A stretch of 14,000 bases of DNA from Glandiceps talaboti (Eukaryota; Hemichordata; Enteropneusta; Spengelidae), in NCBI RefSeq assembly GCF_964340395.1, contig NC_135559.1:20811611-20825610 (forward strand). The letters are read 5' to 3'. Under the pieces are notes generated by a model. That model was not told the DNA's origin. It searched no databases and was given only the letters and a program-made list of their open reading frames with translations. This document shows positions 8,392-14,000 of the stretch, one piece after another. The position numbers and the translations under genes are program-made. The first letter of the stretch is position 1; each line of letters starts with the position of its first letter.

Positions 8392-8587
8392 TTTTCTTGT
8401 TTTAGAAATACGTAATATGGATCAGCCTGTTTTTTGGGGTAGAGACTATTTGTCGGCCTGGTGGAACAATCCCCCTCCCAAGCCACAGAAACTGATGATC
8501 GATGACATGGGCCTTGTCTGAACTGTGGTATTTGTTGTTGTCCGTGTTTCTTACTTATACTCGTTAATAATACTTCACCTGGAGTGA
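8392..8587 (-). other. Exon-like segment in intron 1 (possible poison or cryptic exon)
   Basis: On the - strand the segment is bounded by an AG (ATGACAG) before 8587 and a strong GTAAGT donor after 8392. One frame is open throughout. It is 196 nt long, not a multiple of three, while both flanking junctions are phase 0. Spliced in, the frame from exon 1 would hit TAA at the eighth codon. It therefore cannot be an ordinary coding exon of this gene, but inclusion would truncate the protein. The + strand of the same stretch also has exon-like signals (8406-8521), so which strand matters is unresolved. Confidence 0.3.
8406..8521 (+). CDS. Possible short + strand terminal exon, product unrecognised
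   Basis: A pyrimidine-rich acceptor (ttacttttcttgttttag) precedes a frame reading IRNMDQPVFWGRDYLSAWWN, then NPPPKPQKLMIDDMGLV and TGA at 8519-8521. An ATG lies at 8417. The high Trp, Pro and Tyr content and lack of low complexity look protein-like, unlike the surrounding intron. It would be a gene or relic nested on the opposite strand inside intron 1. No upstream partner exon was found, and AATAAA does not follow closely. I do not recognise the sequence; chance remains plausible at this length. Confidence 0.22.
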
Positions 8588-8600
8588 CTGTCATACATAA

Positions 8601-8601
<1 letters not shown>

Positions 8602-8643
<42 letters not shown>
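8602..8643 (+). repeat. (TATACA)n hexanucleotide repeat
   Basis: About seven near-perfect copies of tataca, immediately upstream (- strand sense) of the exon-like segment's acceptor. Confidence 0.9.
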
Positions 8644-8936
8644 CATGATATATTACCTACCACACTAGTTACAGAACATGTCATGTAAATACTTGGCTGT
8701 TCCACAGTCAATGGCACTTTAGGGCAAAAGTTGAAAGTTCCGAAATGGTAAACTTCATATATAGTTTATAAACAAAATTAATCTAAATTGTTCTACTCTT
8801 CAGTATGAAGGGATAAATATGCATTGTATGCTTCGGTCACTACATGTTATTGACACTACAAATCACCACATCTCATCAGATCCCTGTTTCTATTATACAT
8901 TATAGGTATGAGCACCTAAAGGTCTCTAACATAACA

Positions 8937-9239
<303 letters not shown>

Positions 9240-9281
9240 AGTACGGCTCCTTTTCAAAAGCATTATACAGTAATTACATAC

Positions 9282-9413
9282 CTGTCCAGTCAGATCTTTT
9301 CTGTTCATTTTCTGAAAGATAAAGTCTGAATTATGTCTAATAATACAACCAGTTATTGCCATTGCAATCACACAGAGCGTACGAAATATCTTCTTTTTCG
9401 TTATTATACTCAT
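9282..9413 (-). CDS. O-fucosyltransferase-like protein, exon 1 (signal anchor)
   Basis: This exon has 44 codons from ATG at 9413-9411 to donor CAG|GTATGT. The start [20 protein letters not shown] is a short basic tail followed by a hydrophobic segment at residues 9-25, the usual signal anchor of type II Golgi glycosyltransferases. Exon 1 ends in phase 0 and joins VVKYDHSD of exon 2 directly. The start was chosen for the positive-then-hydrophobic pattern and a G at -3. The frame is also open upstream to an ATG at 9596, which would add about 61 residues with a second hydrophobic stretch; I consider that 5' UTR. The frame continuing past the donor is intronic GA repeat. Confidence 0.7.
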
Positions 9414-9849
9414 TTCTGATAGACGAAAGGATATTTCTCCGTGAAGACCCGAAAAAAGAAAGTCATACAGGCAAGCAAACAACGAGAAATAGTGAGTGAA
9501 CAACAGAGCCGGAGACAGGCTCACTGTACTGTTTGGCAATAGTTCATATTTCTTACTGATTGGGCAATGTTTAAATGAATAAATGTGAAAAGACATCGAT
9601 ATTCCATAACCTAATTAATAAAATAAATACACAATCAATCCCAAACAGATCGATCATTTAGGACGTATTAAATGTATTCACTGCTGTAAACCTAAACAGA
9701 TATATAACGCACACATGTATACCGGATTAACAGCTGGTGCATTTACAATATCAAGATCTATATATAATTTATTACACGGTCAGTACAAAGCGCAGGTACA
9801 GGCCAGGTGCTGGCCAGATCAGGACAGGCCAGATCAGGTATCGACTGAA

Positions 9850-9854
<5 letters not shown>
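9414..9854. other. 5' flank of the fucosyltransferase-like gene
   Basis: This stretch should contain the 5' UTR and promoter of the - strand gene, but no TATA box or initiator stands out against the AT-rich background. A perfect 12-bp core (ggccagatcagg) is tandemly repeated with 15-bp period at 9812-9841. No coding exon is supported. Confidence 0.45.
9812..9841 (+). repeat. Two-copy 15-bp tandem repeat
   Basis: ggccagatcaggaca is followed by ggccagatcaggtat. A related ggccaggtgctggccag lies just upstream, so the local sequence is GGCCAG-rich. Confidence 0.8.

Positions 9855-9888
<34 letters not shown>
9855..9888 (+). repeat. (TA)n dinucleotide repeat
   Basis: A perfect 34-bp TA run, followed by 49 bp of unique sequence before the larger AT arrays. 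Confidence 0.95.
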
Positions 9889-9890
<2 letters not shown>

Positions 9891-9934
9891 AAGTCAGTGG
9901 TAAGATTTGTCCGTAGTACAGTGCTCGATACGTC

Positions 9935-10373
<439 letters not shown>

Positions 10374-11000
10374 ATAGTGCGATCATCAGACAACTCTGAG
10401 GCCTACTCTCTGGTTGTGCTGTATATTATATATAGAGTGTAGACAATAGAAATACCATCACTATTGTCTGTGTCGGTGGGTAGGTGTTGTATGTGTGGAG
10501 GTGTTGGTTAAGTTGTTATTGTGTGAGTTATTCATATATGGTCAATGAAGCTTTCCAACCTATAGCAGACTGGGTGCCTGTTGGCGTAGATTGGAGAGAT
10601 GTATATATTACTGGCAAAAGAGATAACTTTAGAAGGCAAAGAAAGTTGTGTATATGATAGATATATGTTTAAATGATTTCCATTCTGATGGTTTAGTATT
10701 CCATATATGTAATGATCTTTTCATTACTGTCAATTTGCCTATAGTAAACCTGTCTTGTACATGTACAGCAGTACTTGTTTTCTATTGTATGGGAAAAAAG
10801 CCATAAGTTGTCCAGGTGAGAAAACTCTTGAACAAGTTAATCATACTTTAGAGTCAAAATACAAAATGCAGGAAATATTAACAATCGCAATAAAATATAT
10901 TCATTTCTTTACTAGATGCTTAGCAACATGTATAAACACATCGTCATGTCTGAATACAGACACAGTAATTACAAAGTCATGACTCATACACACATAAACA
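10374..11000 (+). other. Intergenic stretch with small unassigned ORFs
   Basis: A perfect 9-bp hairpin (agacaatag 10441-10449 with ctattgtct 10461-10469, 11-nt loop) lies here. A 39-residue ORF at 10538-10657 reads MVNEAFQPIADWVPVGVDWR then DVYITGKRDNFRRQRKLCI. Its composition is protein-like, and it could be a fragment of a decayed element, but I do not recognise it. A 75-residue ORF at 10755-10982 is likewise unrecognised and has no convincing splice context. Confidence 0.35.
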
Positions 11001-11230
11001 CATACATACATACATACATACATACATACATACATACATACATACATACATACATACATACATACATACATACATACATACATACATACATACATACATA
11101 CATACATACATACATACATACATACATACATACATACATACATACATACATACATACATACATACATACATACATACATACATACATACATACATACATA
11201 CATACATACATACATACATACACACACACA
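11001..11230 (+). repeat. (CATA)55 tetranucleotide array with (CA)5 tail
   Basis: A perfect CATA array fills 11001-11220, followed by ten bases of CA. It is long and uninterrupted, so likely highly length-variable between individuals. Confidence 0.97.
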
Positions 11231-11252
11231 GGCAAGCTGGTAGGCACTCACA

Positions 11253-11260
<8 letters not shown>

Positions 11261-11318
<58 letters not shown>

Positions 11319-11344
11319 ATGAATCAATCAATCAATCAATCAAT
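11261..11344 (+). repeat. (GACA)n then (AATC)n microsatellites
   Basis: GACA units run to 11318 and are followed after a short junction by about five AATC units to 11344. CATA and GACA arrays are paired here as at 4652-4922. Confidence 0.95.
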
Positions 11345-11461
11345 GAATGGATAAATAAAGTAAATAAATAAATACCAGAGTGTCTGATATACAATTCAAC
11401 AATAATGTAATAGATACACACATGTACATAACTTAACATACTAGCACTACACATGGAAACA

Positions 11462-11580
11462 TGAACATATAGAAACGAACCACTAGGTGACACACTTTGT
11501 ATATTTTGTGACCAAAATGATGCAGAAAACGTAATTCACTTTACTTAGTGGTTCAAAATTACTATTTGAGTAATACTTTC
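11462..11580 (+). pseudogene. Possible decayed non-LTR retroelement 3' fragment
   Basis: In one frame 11489-11545 reads DTLCIFCDQNDAENVIHFT and then a stop. The C-x2-C ... E-N-x2-H-F arrangement resembles the cysteine/histidine motif often found near the C-terminus of LINE-type reverse transcriptase proteins ('C..C....E(D/N)..HF'). A basic RTTR lies just upstream in another frame, consistent with a frameshift. The match is short and could be chance; no RT domain is present. Confidence 0.22.
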
Positions 11581-11623
11581 ATTAAAAAACTCGGTCAACA
11601 AGAACCTATAGTCCTTGTGATTT

Positions 11624-11650
11624 TTCACCACAGCGCCATCTAGTGGTGAA
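11624..11650 (-). promoter_or_regulatory. CTCF-like motif within a short palindrome
   Basis: On the - strand 11646-11631 reads CCACTAGATGGCGCTG, a very close match to the bilaterian CTCF core (CCASYAGRKGGCRS). It sits in an inverted repeat: TTCACCAC (11624-11631) and GTGGTGAA (11643-11650). It lies between the fucosyltransferase-like gene and the possible exon at 13379, so an insulator role is conceivable but not shown. A weaker relative (CGTAGAGGGCGTC on the - strand) occurs near 8190-8205. Confidence 0.4.
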
Positions 11651-11937
11651 CATTAATTATCGTCGGTTTACCCGGCCTGAGAAAGGCAAAAGTCAAGTAA
11701 AATTAAGTAAAGAATATTACTCGCTCCTTTTAGAAATTGTTTTCAACCTGCAAATTCTACCATATTACATTTTGTTTCACATATTTTTTAACGGAGTGTT
11801 CAGAGTGCTGTCACATGTTTACTTGATTATCCCCCCCCCTCCACTACAAAATCATAAATATTAAATTTTGACAATCATAATTTATCAAAATATGGATCAA
11901 TGATACAGTTAATATTTATATATCACCATCCATCGTA
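11651..11937 (+). other. AT-rich intergenic sequence
   Basis: A 73-codon open frame at 11643-11864 ends in a poly-C-derived PPPP stretch and shows no recognisable domain or splice context. Nothing else stands out. Confidence 0.4.
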
Positions 11938-12604
11938 GTGATGACATTGACTTGCACTGCTTGTTAGTGATGACATTGACTTCCACTACTTGTTAGTGAT
12001 GACATTGACTTCCACTACTTGTTAGTGATGACATTGACTTGCACTGCTTGTTAGTGATGACATTGACTTCCACTGCTTGTTAGTGATGACATTGACTTCC
12101 ACTACTTGTTAGTGATGACATTGACTTACACTGCTTGTTAGTGATGACATTGACTTGCACTACTTGTTAGTGATGACATTGACTTACACTGCTTGTTAGT
12201 GATGACATTGACTTCCACTGCTTGTTAGTGATGACATTGACTTACACTGCTTGTTAGTGATGACATTGACTTCCACTGCTTGTTAGTGATGACATTGACT
12301 TCCACTACTTGTTAGTGATGACATTGACTTGCACTGCTTGTTAGTGATGACATTGACTTCCACTACTTGTTAGTGATGACATTGACTTACACTACTTGTT
12401 AGTGATGACATTGACTTGCACTGCTTGTTAGTGATGACATTGACTTGTACTGCTTGTTAGTGATGACATTGACTTCCACTACTTGTTAGTGATGACATTG
12501 ACTTCCACTGCTTGTTAGTGATGACATTGACTTCCACTGCTTGTTAGTGATGACATTGACTTCCACTGCTTGTTAGTGATGACATTGACTTGCACTGCTT
12601 GTTA
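11938..12604 (+). repeat. 29-bp minisatellite, 23 copies
   Basis: Exactly 23 head-to-tail copies of a 29-bp unit (gtgatgacattgactt + variable + ttgtta). Every copy has the same length. Differences are confined to three positions: a GC/CC/AC/GT dinucleotide (bases 17-18) and one G/A (base 22). The order of variants is irregular: copies 1, 4, 14, 17 and 23 are GC/G, copies 2, 3, 6, 13, 15 and 19 are CC/A. Stops fall in all forward frames across the array, so it is non-coding. Confidence 0.97.
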
Positions 12605-12704
12605 GCTTCACTGAGTAGTCAGTATTTTACATCTACCAAACGGCAAGAGGCTGAGTATATACCTACTACTTTTACCTCATGTAAGGTTATGATTTAGGGA
12701 TGAA

Positions 12705-12759
12705 CAGTCAGTCAGTCAGTCAGTCAGTCAGTCAGTCTGTCTGTCTGTCTGTCTGTCTG
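12705..12759 (+). repeat. (CAGT)8 followed by (CTGT)n
   Basis: Eight perfect CAGT units switch at 12737 to CTGT units. A single A/T change in the unit divides the array into two clean blocks. Confidence 0.95.
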
Positions 12760-12916
12760 GTCATCGAACGGAGAGTAAACACTCAAATATAACCTCTCGT
12801 GATGGGGATAGTGAAGCTTGACACATATTTGCTACATAATGACACGTTTAATGAGAATGAAAGGCTGTTAGCATTTTGTGTGTTAAGACTTTTTAGTACT
12901 AGTAACATTAGCAATT

Positions 12917-13024
12917 TCCCTCCCCCCTCATGAAACTTGAACAACTTTGGGAGCCCCCCCCCCCTCACTGTAAAGTTTAAATTTTCTTGTGGAAAATTCA
13001 AGCCCCCGAGCCCCCCCCCCCCCC
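12917..13024 (-). repeat. C-run cluster (G-runs on the - strand)
   Basis: The + strand has C-runs near 12918-12928, C11 at 12954-12964, C5 at 13003 and C14 at 13011-13024, spaced within about 110 bp. On the - strand this is a set of long G-tracts able to form a quadruplex. A 93-codon - strand frame across it (glycine-rich) is explained by the G-runs and is not called as a gene. Confidence 0.7.
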
Positions 13025-13378
13025 AGTTAATATTGAACATTACCTTAGTACATTCAGACATCAACCATCACATGCCAAACATCATCTAATTATCTAGGCA
13101 TTTGTACAAATTATACCAATTTCCTTTAGGAAATTACATCTTATTAAATTTTATAAAAACTTAATCTCATGAGTCATATTACATTTATGAGTTGGGTCTT
13201 TTCCATCCAGTAACCATTATGTTCATAATATCAGTTATCTGTCAAGGGAAGACATCTGACGTGCAAGCCATTTTTCTTTGTCACACTGAAACGATTTTCT
13301 TAACTTGCTTTAACTCATCTATTAGACAGGATCTTGTATAAAGTAAGTGACATTTTTATGTATATTGAATTCATATAG
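13025..13378 (+). other. AT-rich sequence upstream of the possible terminal exon
   Basis: No exon is supported. A good donor (GTAAGT at 13343) occurs only about 36 nt before the acceptor at 13378, too close for a normal intron between them. If 13379 is an exon start, this is intron; otherwise it is intergenic. Confidence 0.35.
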
Positions 13379-13601
13379 GTTTTTTTGGAAGCCACTTATC
13401 ACGGTTTTCAACTCCGAGTCGAATTTTGCAATTAGTCATGATACTGGCTACACAGGCCTATACTACGATACCAGAAAGATTACAGAGTGTCAATTAGACG
13501 GCACGATATGTTCTTTATATCTCTCACGACGTTGTTTTCGTTACCAATTACACAAAGCAAATACAGGCACTGATTTCGCTCACATGATATGTTACATTTG
13601 A
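13379..13601 (+). CDS. Possible terminal exon of an unrecognised + strand gene
   Basis: After AG at 13377-13378 the frame reads FFWKPLITVFNSESNFAISH, then DTGYTGLYYDTRKITECQLD and on to HKANTGTDFAHMICYI with TGA at 13599-13601, 74 codons plus one leading base. The composition is protein-like (aromatics, five cysteines, no low complexity), and the stretch is clearly richer in CpG than its flanks. AATAAA follows 16 nt after the stop, as for a 3'-terminal exon. Against it, the acceptor has a poor pyrimidine tract and no upstream exon is visible in the window. I recognise no domain. An unspliced ORF from ATG at 13347 (84 codons) is the alternative reading. Confidence 0.38.
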
Positions 13602-13605
13602 TCTC

Positions 13606-13684
13606 ACTGTGAGCACAAATAAACATTTTGTGTTTGGATTATCCATATCCTTGTTTCATACGACACTTGATTTGTGTTCACAGT
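13606..13684. repeat. 15-bp inverted repeat flanking a candidate poly(A) signal
   Basis: actgtgagcacaaat (13606-13620) is complementary to atttgtgttcacagt (13670-13684) with one mismatch, and 49 bp separate the arms. The left arm overlaps AATAAA and begins four bases after the stop codon at 13601. Confidence 0.65.
13618..13623 (+). terminator. Candidate poly(A) signal AATAAA
   Basis: A canonical hexamer 16 nt downstream of the stop of the possible exon at 13379-13601, followed by T/G-rich sequence (attttgtgtttgg). Confidence 0.4.
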
Positions 13685-13883
13685 ATTAAGATAAAAATGT
13701 ATCGTTTTATATGCTTGAACACTATTAATGTCTTTTTTGTTTTATGTGATTTGTATAAAAAACATTGCGTGAGACGTCAAAACATCATGCTACTTAATTA
13801 AAACTCTATAGTCACTCTAGTTTTGTAGTATTTTGTCCCAGCATGCAATCCCGGACATTGTGGGCTATTACAAAGAACGTTTA

Positions 13884-14000
13884 TGCCATCGACGTTACCC
13901 TTGACTCTGACGTATCTACCCTATAGTCCCATTTTATATCAGAATGGTGCCGTCGACGTTACCCTTGACTCTGACGTATCTACGCGGTGGTCCCATTTTA
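13884..14000 (+). repeat. 64-bp tandem repeat running off the right edge
   Basis: Two units start at 13884 and 13948. They share tgcc(a/g)tcgacgttaccc and the following 20 bp exactly, and tcccatttta near the end. The second unit is cut by the window edge, so the array may continue. Confidence 0.85.

Noticed and set aside
10901-11371. Long open frames on both strands over the CATA array.
   Set aside because: Low-complexity translations of a perfect tetranucleotide repeat, without starts, domains or splice context.
11938-12604. A 29-bp direct repeat, a length typical of CRISPR repeats.
   Set aside because: Units are head to tail with no spacers, variation is at three fixed positions, and the genome is eukaryotic. 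It is a minisatellite.
12783-13064. A glycine-rich 93-codon - strand open frame.
   Set aside because: The Gly runs are G-tracts, no splice context or domain is seen, and the rest is hydrophobic AT-rich translation.

Overview
This is an AT-rich, microsatellite-laden window with GT-AG introns, from an animal nuclear genome. The P2X receptor tail and the Golgi-type fucosyltransferase-like gene fit a marine invertebrate lineage that keeps P2X genes (lophotrochozoan, deuterostome or cnidarian). The species cannot be fixed from the sequence. There is no bacterial-style operon, no CRISPR array and no tRNA or rRNA gene.

Layout. (1) Positions 1-2269 hold the 3' end of a + strand P2X purinoceptor gene. 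Its last two coding exons are 491-616 and 2213-2269, split by an intron carrying about 0.8 kb of a pentanucleotide satellite. (2) Positions 2270-4321 are the space between two convergent 3' ends, with a 23-bp duplication, candidate poly(A) signals and a perfect hairpin. (3) Positions 4322-9413 hold a complete five-exon gene on the - strand, which I assembled from phase-matched splice sites. It encodes about 471-473 residues: a short cytoplasmic tail, one transmembrane anchor, a stem and an O-fucosyltransferase-like catalytic domain. Its introns hold microsatellites, a 451-bp inverted-repeat element with a 5-bp target duplication (7681-8131), an exon-like segment that would break the frame if included, and a 300-bp pyrimidine/purine tract beside the exon 1 donor. 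(4) Positions 9414-11350 are the 5' flank and intergenic DNA, with a tandemly duplicated (AT)n-plus-109-bp module and long (CATA)n/(GACA)n arrays. (5) Positions 11351-13378 are intergenic, with a CTCF-like palindrome, a possible retroelement relic, a 23-copy 29-bp minisatellite and C-rich runs. (6) Positions 13379-13601 are a possible terminal exon of an unrecognised + strand gene, followed at once by AATAAA inside an inverted repeat. The window ends in a 64-bp tandem duplication.

The two recognisable genes have no evident functional link: one is the C-terminus of an ATP-gated cation channel, the other a secretory-pathway glycosyltransferase. They are convergent neighbours. No wholly new system is evident. 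The points most worth checking are the reconstructed gene, the tandem-repeat-filled MITE, the duplicated (AT)n module, the candidate poison exon and the unassigned terminal exon.
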